Shown here one piece after another: positions 20,171 through 27,824 of a stretch of 64,000 nt of DNA; position 1 is the first letter of the stretch, and every line of letters starts with the position of its first letter. This DNA comes from Planctomonas sp. JC2975 (GTDB lineage: Bacteria > Actinomycetota > Actinomycetes > Actinomycetales > Microbacteriaceae). Made by a program: the position numbers and the translations under genes. Where the stretch lies: contig NZ_JABEKS010000001.1 of NCBI RefSeq assembly GCF_012985205.1, positions 806,001 through 870,000 on the forward strand. The letters run 5' to 3'. The notes below the pieces were generated by a model. It was not told the origin of the DNA, searched no databases, and was given only the letters and a program-made list of their open reading frames with translations.

Positions 20171-20200
20171 CCCGCTCCCCCAAGCCCGTACAAGCTAGCA
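20171..20200 (-). promoter_or_regulatory. Extended -10 promoter plus conserved G-rich element of cassette copy 2
   Basis: Minus strand TGCTAGCTT (20200-20192) followed by GGGCTTGGGGGAGCGGG (20187-20171). It lies in the 105-bp gap between the FHA gene and the giant Ig gene and mirrors the element before cassette copy 1. It gives the cassette a start of its own even if the upstream kinase operon reads through. Confidence 0.5.
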
Positions 20201-20235
20201 CACCCCTTGATGGCTAGACGAATCGGTCTATGCTG

Positions 20236-20931
20236 CTACGTTTCGGGCTCGCGATCCAACAGTTCGAGGTCTTCCGAGCCCACCAAGTGGGTCGAGACCG
20301 CGTACTCCACGAGGCGTGCCCGCCTGCTCGTGGCGAGCTTGCCTGCCCCGCCGCGCAGCCCGGCGACTCCGAGCTTGTCGAGCTTGTCGCACACGTTGTC
20401 GAGCTTGCGGTTGAAGGTGGTGAGCGACCAGCCGAGGCGGGCCGCGGCATCCGCCGACGTCGGCACGACGGACCTGCCTGGCACCTGCTGCCGCAGCATG
20501 GACTCGGACAACGCCACGATCAGCTGACGCTGGGTGGTGGTGAGGGCGACGGGGAGCATCGTGGTCGAGCCGCCGGACTCCTGCAGGATGCGCGACGTGC
20601 TGTACAGGTCGTCGGCGTTCAGGATCGTGAAGTCGTAGGTGGTCGGCCCAGCGCTGAACATGACGTGCATCGTCTCGAACACGATCGGCAGCCGCGCACC
20701 CGGGGCGAGCCAGGCCTGCACGGCGCCCGTGCCGTCGGTGACGGTGGCCGTCAGCAGCGTGCCGACGTTGGCCAGCCACCACATGCCGTGCTCGTCGAAG
20801 ATGCGGAGGAACCTGCGGTGCAGGTACGGGTTGTCGTCGATGGACAGGTCGGAGTCGCGTCCGATCGAGAAGTCACCCGGACTCTCGATCGGATGGAGCT
20901 CTCCGCAGAACTCGACGGTCAGCGAGCTCAC
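20236..20931 (-). CDS. FHA-like domain protein with C-terminal helical (HTH-like) domain
   Basis: 231 aa from the GTG that overlaps the kinase stop (GTGA); a GTG three codons upstream (20940) is possible but has worse ribosome-site spacing. The N-terminal 100 residues resemble a divergent FHA domain (SIGRDSDLSIDD, then LHRRF at the usual Ser/His region). The C-terminal half is helical, with a segment around TSADAAARLGWSLTTFNRKL that looks like a winged helix or HTH. Encoded directly after the kinase and before cassette copy 2, it could link phosphorylation to cassette expression or assembly. That function is inference. Confidence 0.75.
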   Translation of the reverse strand: MSSLTVEFCGELHPIESPGDFSIGRDSDLSIDDNPYLHRRFLRIFDEHGMWWLANVGTLLTATVTDGTGAVQAWLAPGARLPIVFETMHVMFSAGPTTYDFTILNADDLYSTSRILQESGGSTTMLPVALTTTQRQLIVALSESMLRQQVPGRSVVPTSADAAARLGWSLTTFNRKLDNVCDKLDKLGVAGLRGGAGKLATSRRARLVEYAVSTHLVGSEDLELLDREPET

Positions 20932-22652
20932 GGTGAGCACGCCTTCAACCCGTTCGGGGAGGTCCTTCCGTCACGCACGATCTCCACCTGGATGCAGACG
21001 CTGGCGCCAGGGGTGAGCCCGGTCAGGGTCGCTTGCGGCTTGTCCGTGGACGTGGGGCTGTCGGTGGAGGAGTCACGCAGCCACTGGTAGGAGTCCTGCG
21101 GCTTGGGCTTCGGGTTCTTCCAGACGAACGTCACGCTCGTGCCGTCCGCGCTGCGCGTCTTCGAGACGAGCGTGGGATCTGGCACCGACGACAGTGCGAT
21201 CTGTCCGTCATCGCTTCCCGGCGCGTTCGTGTGGGTCGCCGAGCTCGTACCCGGCACCAGGAGTGTTGCGGCGGTGATGCCACCGACGACGATCACGACG
21301 CACGCTGCGACGATGCCCACGATCATCCCGATTCGCCGTCGATTCGGAGCCGCGGTCTCCGGGGTATCGGTCTCTGGAGCTGCGGGTTCCGCGACGGGGG
21401 CGGGTACCGGCATCCCCGGCGCAGCGACGGTCGGTGCATGCCGGAGCATCGTGTGGTCGGGTGCCGACGCGGCCGCTCCGCGCATGATGGTCTGGTCGGC
21501 AGCGGGCTGTGCGCGGACCGTCTGCACATCGCGCACTCGCGTGGCATCCGCATCCGGTCCCGCCGGGATGCGCATCGGCGACGGGGGCGGCGGCTGAGGA
21601 GCACGCGGCTGCACGGGCCGCGGAGCCGCCGGTTGGGCGATGATCGTGGAGACCTGACGGATCCGCGTCTCATCTGCCGGGTCCACGCCGACCTCGGATT
21701 CTGCGCGCTCCACCGCAACGGCGAGGTTCGGCACCTCGATGCCGGTCGGCGAGTATCCGAGTTCGAGTTCGACCCGCTGCAGCGCCCTGGCGAACTCCAC
21801 GGCCGAGGCGTAACGGTCGTCGCGACGCGTTGCCATGCCCTTGGCGAGCACCGCGACCAGCGTGCGCGGCACATCCGGACGATCGAGCGGGGTGATGGCA
21901 CCGCGCTCGATGCGACCGATCAGGTCGAGCGTGCCGTTCGAGCGTCCGGGGACCTCGAACGGCGTGTGCCCGGCGAGCAGGGTGTAGATGGTGGCTGCGA
22001 GCGAGAAGACATCACTGCGCACGTCGGGCTTGGGGTCGTCGTCGAACATCTCGGCGGGCGACCACGGCACCGAGAGTCCGACAGACTGGCGAGTCGTGGT
22101 GTCTGCCCCCTGTCGGTTCGGAAGGCGCGACAGCGTCGTCGTGTGCGTCGGCAGCTCGTCCTCGAGCGTCGACGAGATGCCGAAGTCCGTCAGTGCCGGC
22201 CAGCCGAAGTCGTTCGTGAGCACGTTGGCCGGCTTGATGTCACGGTGCAGGATGCCTGCGGCGTGCGCCGTTGCCACGGCGCTCGACACGCGCACGCCGA
22301 TGCGCAGTGCGTCTTCGACGCCGAACCGCTCGCGCTTGTAACGCTCGCCCAGCGACGGACCGGAGCAGTACTCCATGACGAAGTACGGACGGTCGTCCGC
22401 CGACACGTCTGCGTGGTAGATCGTGACGATGTAGGGATGCGCGGACAGCTGCGCCATCACGTTCGCCTCGGCGACGAAGTGGGCGCGGGACTGCTGGTCG
22501 AGCTCGTCGGTGAGCAGAACCTTCACGGCGACCTTGCGCCGCGGAAGCTTCTGCTCGTACAGGAAGACGTCGGAGAATCCGCCGGATCCCAGCAATCGCT
22601 GGTACGCGTACCCGGGCAGCTCCGGTGCCTCGGCGGCGACCCGCCTGCTCAT
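20928..22652 (-). CDS. Transmembrane Ser/Thr protein kinase (PknB type) with fn3-like extracellular domain
   Basis: 574 aa. The kinase domain (about 13-290) has the glycine loop GSGGFSDVF (22-30), Lys44, HRDIKPAN (136-143) and DFG (156-158), so it should be active. A Pro/Ala/Thr-rich juxtamembrane linker (about 310-435) with many Thr sites leads to one membrane helix (about 438-463) and a 100-residue outer domain. That outer domain has fn3-like features (VTFVWKNP, YQWLR, LTGLTPGASVC) in place of PASTA repeats. The start overlaps the FHA stop (ATGA) and the end overlaps the next gene. It likely senses or binds the fn3/Ig fibres and phosphorylates the FHA proteins; PP2C would reverse this. Confidence 0.93.
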   Translation of the reverse strand: MSRRVAAEAPELPGYAYQRLLGSGGFSDVFLYEQKLPRRKVAVKVLLTDELDQQSRAHFVAEANVMAQLSAHPYIVTIYHADVSADDRPYFVMEYCSGPSLGERYKRERFGVEDALRIGVRVSSAVATAHAAGILHRDIKPANVLTNDFGWPALTDFGISSTLEDELPTHTTTLSRLPNRQGADTTTRQSVGLSVPWSPAEMFDDDPKPDVRSDVFSLAATIYTLLAGHTPFEVPGRSNGTLDLIGRIERGAITPLDRPDVPRTLVAVLAKGMATRRDDRYASAVEFARALQRVELELGYSPTGIEVPNLAVAVERAESEVGVDPADETRIRQVSTIIAQPAAPRPVQPRAPQPPPPSPMRIPAGPDADATRVRDVQTVRAQPAADQTIMRGAAASAPDHTMLRHAPTVAAPGMPVPAPVAEPAAPETDTPETAAPNRRRIGMIVGIVAACVVIVVGGITAATLLVPGTSSATHTNAPGSDDGQIALSSVPDPTLVSKTRSADGTSVTFVWKNPKPKPQDSYQWLRDSSTDSPTSTDKPQATLTGLTPGASVCIQVEIVRDGRTSPNGLKACSP

Positions 22653-24178
22653 GCTTGCACGACGTCCAGCGTCACACCGCTGCCCAGGTCGATCGTGGTT
22701 CCCGCGATCACGGAGGTCGGCTCACCAGCGCGCAGCTTCTGCGGCGTCTTGCCCGGAAGTGCGATCAGTGTGCCGTTGCGCGAGTGCAGATCGGTGACAA
22801 CGACGGTTCCGCCCTCGATCGTCAACTGCACGTGGTTGCGCGAGATGTCGTGCTCGACGCTGTCGACCGTGACGAGACGCGGAACCTTGCCTCCGCCCAT
22901 CTTGCTCACACTGGGTGCGCGGCCCACGACCACCATGCCGTCGATCGGCTCCGAGCTGCCGTCTGGAAGCCGCAGCGTGAAGCCGCCCTCGGCCGTCGGT
23001 GCCGGCGACACGACGGGCGCGGGCTCCGGCGCGGATGCTGCGCCTGCCGCGCTGCGCAGCGCCGCGATGTCGCCGCTCATGACAGTGAGGCCATCGTGGT
23101 CGCCGAGCGGCGCCGGGGCGGACTCGGACAGGGTCGATGAGGATGCCGAGCCGATCGGAGCAGGGGCGATCATCGCCGAGACGCTCGGCGCCGCGCCGCC
23201 TGCCTCGTCGCCCTCTTCGCTTTCCGGACGAACGGCCGCGTCGTTCACGCCTCGCATCAGGGTCGCGCCGAAGAGGTGGTCGTATCCGGTCGTCTCGTTG
23301 GGCCGCTCGGATGCGGCCGGACGATCGGCTTCGACGGCGTCGCCGCCCGTGACGGTGGCCTCGAGGTCGGCGATCGTGCGGTCCAGATCCGTCGTGGAGC
23401 GCTGTTCCGCCCCTGCATCGGACGCCGCATCCGCAGCCACGACGTCTGGACTCGACACGTCGCTGCCCTCATCGGTTCGGGAAAGCAACGCGGCCGGGGT
23501 CTCCGTCTCGTCTCCCGGCGAGGGCGCGATCGTGTCGCCCCACGATCCGGTCGGTGCTGCGGGCGCGGAGGCCGCCGGGGCCGGTGCGAGGATCCCGGAT
23601 GCGAGCGGGACGACCGGCGTCGCGTCGCTCGGTGCAGAACGAATCGGAGCCGCGGATGGAGCCCATTCCGAAGCCGGGATGCCGTCTGGCACGCCCGCGA
23701 ATCCCGTCGACTGTCCGTCGAAGGCGAGCGATCCGAACGCCACGGCACTCACCCAGGCCGTGCCGACGACAAGGGGAAGGGCCGGGCCGCCCACGGCATC
23801 CGACGGGATGCACTTGACGCGGAACCCGCGCACACCGCTCATCGGACGCTCGACCCAGGTCGACACACCCCGTGCGGTGATGTCGTCGGCTCCGGCGACG
23901 GTGTCGATCGCGACGCCCGCCTCTCCACGCACGATGAACCGACCGACGTACGCGTCGTCCTTCGCGTCCCATTCGGCCAGCACGAAGCCGGGGGCAGAGG
24001 TCAGACCATGCCTGGCGAGCTCGTCGATCACCAGGCGGATGCCGTCGTCGTCGCAGAGCGCAGCCCACAGCCGAGCGGCGAAGGCGGCATCCGGTGCCGG
24101 AACGTGCACGACGGCGAGCCGTCCGGGAATGACGGCGGCCAGCCAGCCGCCAGGGGCCGTGTGTTCAACAGCGAGCAC
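22649..24178 (-). CDS. FHA domain protein with long variable linker
   Basis: 509 aa from GTG with a GAAGGA ribosome site. The N-terminal about 165 residues form a compact domain I do not recognise. The middle is a long low-complexity, acidic Ala/Ser/Pro linker. The C-terminus (about 415-509) is a canonical FHA domain: VVGRAPS, SRNHVQL and LHSRNGT, the residues that hold phosphothreonine. It is the likely adaptor that docks to the autophosphorylated kinase encoded next (4-bp overlap). Confidence 0.9.
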   Translation of the reverse strand: MLAVEHTAPGGWLAAVIPGRLAVVHVPAPDAAFAARLWAALCDDDGIRLVIDELARHGLTSAPGFVLAEWDAKDDAYVGRFIVRGEAGVAIDTVAGADDITARGVSTWVERPMSGVRGFRVKCIPSDAVGGPALPLVVGTAWVSAVAFGSLAFDGQSTGFAGVPDGIPASEWAPSAAPIRSAPSDATPVVPLASGILAPAPAASAPAAPTGSWGDTIAPSPGDETETPAALLSRTDEGSDVSSPDVVAADAASDAGAEQRSTTDLDRTIADLEATVTGGDAVEADRPAASERPNETTGYDHLFGATLMRGVNDAAVRPESEEGDEAGGAAPSVSAMIAPAPIGSASSSTLSESAPAPLGDHDGLTVMSGDIAALRSAAGAASAPEPAPVVSPAPTAEGGFTLRLPDGSSEPIDGMVVVGRAPSVSKMGGGKVPRLVTVDSVEHDISRNHVQLTIEGGTVVVTDLHSRNGTLIALPGKTPQKLRAGEPTSVIAGTTIDLGSGVTLDVVQA

Positions 24179-24246
24179 GGTCGTCGTCCTTCGTCCTTCG
24201 TTCTTCGGGTGAGGAAAGGGAGTGGTGCGAGTGTTCGGGCACGCGG

Positions 24247-25062
24247 TCAGAGACGGGGTCGGGTGTCCTCGAGGTACTGCCGGTGGTCAGGTCGTTCCAC
24301 CGTATCGTGATCGGCCGTCTCGGACGACGGCCAGGACGAGACGACCAGCGCCGTCACGTTGTCGCGTCCGCCGGCGGCGATGGCCGCTTCGGTCAGCACG
24401 TCGGCGAGGCGGTGGTCGTGCGGATTCTCGCGCAGGATGGTCGCGATCTCGTCGTCGTCGAGCTCCTTGCTCAAACCGTCGGAGCAGATCAGGAAGGTCT
24501 GCTCGCCACCGACGGGCAGCATCCAGACGTCCACATCGATGTCGTCGGCAGCGCCGAGGGCGCGGGTGATGACATTGCGCTCCGGATGCGCGCCGGCGTC
24601 CTGCACGCTGAGCACACCCGCGTCGATCAGCTCCTGCACGGCAGAGTGGTCGACGCTCAGCTGCGTGAGGCGTGCGCCGTCCCAGCCGTAGACACGGGAG
24701 TCGCCGATGTTGACGATCATCCAGTAGCGCGTGCCGGATCCGCTCCCGTTCACTGCGACGACGCCTGCCAGCGTCGTGCCTGCGACGGCGACCCCTGATG
24801 CGTCCTCGGTGGACAGCGCGCGGACCGCGTCGTTGGCCGCGCTGATCGCGTCGAGCACGTCGCCGGGTGAGACGTCCGATCCCTCTGGGATCCGCTCTCC
24901 CACGATCCGCACCGCCGTGCTGCTGGCCAGATCCCCGCGGGCGTGACCGCCCATTCCGTCGGCCACCACGAACACCGGATCACGCGCCAGAACAGCGTCC
25001 TCGTTGACCGCGCGGACCGCACCGGCGTCAGTGCGGGCGCTCACCGCCAGCGTCAGCTTCAC
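24247..25062 (-). CDS. PP2C-family Ser/Thr protein phosphatase
   Basis: 271 aa from a GTG start that lies inside the 3' end of terC (35-bp overlap). The Mn2+/Mg2+-binding PP2C motifs are intact: VNED (19-22), DGMGGH (35-40), GDSR (about 118), SDGL (about 191) and GGRDN (about 235). It should be a soluble phosphatase that reverses the adjacent kinase. Overlap with terC places it in the same transcription unit and possibly under the same Mn2+ control. Confidence 0.95.
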   Translation of the reverse strand: MKLTLAVSARTDAGAVRAVNEDAVLARDPVFVVADGMGGHARGDLASSTAVRIVGERIPEGSDVSPGDVLDAISAANDAVRALSTEDASGVAVAGTTLAGVVAVNGSGSGTRYWMIVNIGDSRVYGWDGARLTQLSVDHSAVQELIDAGVLSVQDAGAHPERNVITRALGAADDIDVDVWMLPVGGEQTFLICSDGLSKELDDDEIATILRENPHDHRLADVLTEAAIAAGGRDNVTALVVSSWPSSETADHDTVERPDHRQYLEDTRPRL

Positions 25063-26086
25063 TGATCGCGTTCTCCTGCCTTGTTTCCTGTTCGGCCAGC
25101 AGCCTTCCGGCCCGGCGGTCGATCCACATTTTGGTCAGACTTGCCATCGTAGCCACAACCATGGCCGCCGCGATGAATCCGAGCGACGCCCATGTGCCGA
25201 TTTCGGGTGCCCACGAGACGGGCTCACCGCCGTTGATGAACGGCACCTGGTTCTCGTGCAGCGCGTGCAGCACGAGCTTGACGCCGATGAAGACGAGGAT
25301 GGCCGCGATCCCGTACTTGAGGTACTGCAGCCGCTGCAGGAGATGGCCGAGCAGGAAGTACAGCTGTCGAAGGCCCATGAGGGCGAACACGTTGGCGGCG
25401 AAGACGATGAACGGACTCTGCGTGATGCCGAAAATGGCGGGGATCGAGTCCAGGGCGAAGAGCAGGTCCGTCGTACCCAGCGCCAGGATCACCAACAGCA
25501 TCGGCGTGAAGAACCGCTTGCCGTCGACGGTGACCCGCAGCTTGCCCTCGTTGAAACGGTCGGAAACCTTCAGGTGCTTGCGGGCGAAGCGCGTGAGCCA
25601 GTTGTCCTTCTGGCCCTCGTCGTCGTGGTGGCCGAACGCCTGCGTGTAGGCCGTATAGAGAAGGAACGCTCCGAAGAGGTAGAAGATCCAGCTGAAGTTC
25701 TCGATGAGCTGGGCACCGATGACGATGAACACCGCACGCAGGATCAGAGCGATGATGATGCCGGCGAAGAGCGCCTCCTGCTGAAACCGCACGGGCACGG
25801 CGAACCGCGTCATGATCACGACGAACACGAACAGGTTGTCGATGCTCAGGCTGTATTCGGTGAGCCAACCGGCCAGGAACTGTCCGGCGTGCTCGCCGTC
25901 GCCCATCCAGAACAGGATGCCGGCGAACACCACGGCGAGCAGGGCGTAGCCGCCGACGAACAGCGCAGCCTCGAGCGGCTTCGGCACGTGGGGTCGTTTC
26001 ACAGCCAGGGTGAGATCGGCGGCGAGGACGACGCACAGCACGACGATGGACGTGATCTCGAACCAGAGCGGGAGTGCGGTCTGCAT
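25028..26086 (-). CDS. TerC family membrane protein (probable Mn2+ exporter)
   Basis: 352 aa. Seven to nine membrane helices, with the family signature acidic motif in FALDSIPA and another in YSLSIDNLFVF. TerC/Alx proteins are linked to tellurite resistance and, more recently, to manganese export. The 5' leader holds a candidate yybP-ykoY Mn2+ riboswitch, which supports a manganese role. The ATG at 26086 begins the conserved N-terminal helix; longer forms would run through the riboswitch. It is followed with overlap by PP2C. Confidence 0.93.
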   Translation of the reverse strand: MQTALPLWFEITSIVVLCVVLAADLTLAVKRPHVPKPLEAALFVGGYALLAVVFAGILFWMGDGEHAGQFLAGWLTEYSLSIDNLFVFVVIMTRFAVPVRFQQEALFAGIIIALILRAVFIVIGAQLIENFSWIFYLFGAFLLYTAYTQAFGHHDDEGQKDNWLTRFARKHLKVSDRFNEGKLRVTVDGKRFFTPMLLVILALGTTDLLFALDSIPAIFGITQSPFIVFAANVFALMGLRQLYFLLGHLLQRLQYLKYGIAAILVFIGVKLVLHALHENQVPFINGGEPVSWAPEIGTWASLGFIAAAMVVATMASLTKMWIDRRAGRLLAEQETRQENAISEADAGGERPH

Positions 26087-26104
26087 GGACTGCTTTCGGG
26101 AGGT

Positions 26105-26137
26105 CTCGTCACGATGACGGGTACGCCTCGTGACGAG
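26105..26137 (-). promoter_or_regulatory. Hairpin that competes with riboswitch P1 (expression platform)
   Basis: Perfect 10-bp inverted repeat, CTCGTCACGA / TCGTGACGAG, with a 13-nt loop. On the minus strand its 5' arm (26137-26128) includes four bases of the 3' strand of the riboswitch closing helix, so the two structures exclude each other. There is no T-run, so it more likely works through translation or Rho than as a classic terminator. Confidence 0.6.
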
Positions 26138-26272
26138 GGTCTCTCCCGCGCACCGCGACTTCTCGCCTGTGCGCCGCACGACCGGAGCCGAAGCAGAACG
26201 GATGTTCGCGGCTCGTGATGACGATCGTGCTGACGGCCGCACTGCGACCGCTGGGATACTCCCCCTCGCGCA
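26131..26272 (-). promoter_or_regulatory. Candidate yybP-ykoY (Mn2+) riboswitch upstream of terC
   Basis: The minus-strand leader has CGAGGGGGAGTATCCCAG (26268-26251), carrying the hallmark GGGGAGTA of this class. CGTCATCACG follows (26223-26214) in the region where the class has its second conserved internal loop. The 3' segment GAGACCCTCG pairs back: CGAGGG (26268-26263) with CCCTCG (26139-26134) makes a 6-bp closing helix. The class senses Mn2+ and very often precedes terC genes. Identified by eye, not with a covariance model. Confidence 0.75.
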
Positions 26273-26306
26273 CTCCAGCTTACCGGCCATGGACCGTGCG
26301 GATGCC

Positions 26307-26335
26307 TTGAGCCCGGCATCCGTCGCTCCTAGCCT
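26307..26335 (+). promoter_or_regulatory. Promoter of the lipase-maturation-factor-like gene, probably leaderless
   Basis: TTGAGC, 17-bp spacer, TAGCCT. The ATG at 26345 is ten bases after the -10, at the expected transcription start, and no ribosome site is seen. This fits leaderless translation, which is common in actinobacteria. Confidence 0.5.
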
Positions 26336-26344
26336 TGAACGCAA

Positions 26345-27778
26345 ATGGGCTGGTTCGACGCGACGGAGTACGAACTCGCGAGGCAGGTGCTCGAACGGGG
26401 TATCGCCGCGATGTACCTCGTCGCGTTCCTCTCCACCGCCGCCCAGTTCCGCGTGCTGCTGGGTGACCACGGGCTGCAGCCCGCGCCGAGGTTCGTGCGG
26501 CGCATGGGCGACCGCCTGTCGCCGACGCTCTTCCGGTGGCGCTATTCCGACCGCCTGCTGATCGCTGTCGCTGCCGCGGGCGCCGTGCTTGCGGCGTCGG
26601 TGGTGGCCGGTCTGCCTCAGCTCTTGCCGTCCTGGGCGCCGATGGTCGCCTTCCTGCTGATCTGGCTCGGCTACCTCTCCATCGTCGACGTCGGCCAGAC
26701 CTTCTACGCGTTCGGCTGGGAGAGCCTGCTCCTGGAGGCGGGGTTCGCTGCGGCCTTCCTCGGGGCGAACGACCAGGCGCCGCCGTGGGTGATGATCGTG
26801 TTCGTGCGCTGGCTGGTGTTCCGGCTGGAGTTCGGCGCCGGCATGATCAAGATCCGCGGTGACCGCTCGTGGCGCGACCTCACTGCTCTCTACTACCACC
26901 ACGAGACGCAGCCGATGCCTGGCCCGCTCAGCTGGTTCTTCCACCACCTCCCGCGCTGGTTCCACCGCATCGAGGTGCTCGGCAACCATTTCGCGCAGCT
27001 CGTCGTGCCGTTCTTCCTCTTCGCTCCGCAGCCCGTGGCGAGCGTCGCTGCGGCGATCGTGATCCTGACGCAGCTCTGGCTGGTGGCGTCCGGCAACTTC
27101 GCCTGGCTCAACGTGCTGACGATCATCCTCGCGTTCGGAGCGGTCTCCGATCCGGTCGCGCACGCCGTCATCCCTGCGATGCCCGAACACACGGACCACC
27201 TGGTCACGCCGACCTGGTTCTTCGTCGTGATCTGCGTGGTCGGCATCCTGCTGCTCTGGCTCAGCTGGTGGCCGCTGAAGAACCTGTTCGCCAGGCGGCA
27301 GCTGATGAACGCGAGCTTCAACCGCTGGCACCTCGTGAACGCGTACGGCGCATTCGGATCCGTGACGAAAGAGCGCTACGAGGTGATCGTCGAGGCGACC
27401 GACTCGAACGATTGGCACACGGCGGTGTGGCGCGAGTACGAGTTCAAGGGCAAACCAGGCGACCCACGCCACTGGCCGCGCCAGTTCGCGCCGTACCACC
27501 TGCGCCTGGACTGGCTGATGTGGTTCCTGGCGCTCGGCTCGCGCGGAGAGGACTGGTTCTATCCGCTGCTGCAGAAGCTGCTCGAGGCGGATCCCGCGAC
27601 CCTGCGGATGCTCCGCACGGCCCCGTTCGGCGCCGAGCGCCCTGCGATGGTGCGGGCGTCGCTCTATCTGTACCGCTTCTCCACCTGGCAGGAGTTGCGG
27701 CGCGACCACGTGTGGTGGGTTCGGGAGCGGATGTCGGACTTCGTGCCGCCGGTCACGCTGTCCGCACCTGACCGCTGA
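26345..27778 (+). CDS. Lipase maturation factor family membrane protein
   Basis: 477 aa. Several membrane helices in the first 300 residues and the family motif region RLEFGAGMIKIRGD with WRDLTALYYHHETQP (about 160-190), which is diagnostic of LMF1/LMF2-like proteins. A cytoplasmic or outer C-terminal domain follows from about residue 320. In animals this family matures lipases in the ER; the bacterial role is not established. It is divergent from terC and stands alone. Confidence 0.85.
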   Translation: MGWFDATEYELARQVLERGIAAMYLVAFLSTAAQFRVLLGDHGLQPAPRFVRRMGDRLSPTLFRWRYSDRLLIAVAAAGAVLAASVVAGLPQLLPSWAPMVAFLLIWLGYLSIVDVGQTFYAFGWESLLLEAGFAAAFLGANDQAPPWVMIVFVRWLVFRLEFGAGMIKIRGDRSWRDLTALYYHHETQPMPGPLSWFFHHLPRWFHRIEVLGNHFAQLVVPFFLFAPQPVASVAAAIVILTQLWLVASGNFAWLNVLTIILAFGAVSDPVAHAVIPAMPEHTDHLVTPTWFFVVICVVGILLLWLSWWPLKNLFARRQLMNASFNRWHLVNAYGAFGSVTKERYEVIVEATDSNDWHTAVWREYEFKGKPGDPRHWPRQFAPYHLRLDWLMWFLALGSRGEDWFYPLLQKLLEADPATLRMLRTAPFGAERPAMVRASLYLYRFSTWQELRRDHVWWVRERMSDFVPPVTLSAPDR

Positions 27779-27824
27779 CCGATTGGGTCTCCGGACGGGT
27801 GTCGGACGTTCGCGTTAGCGTCCG

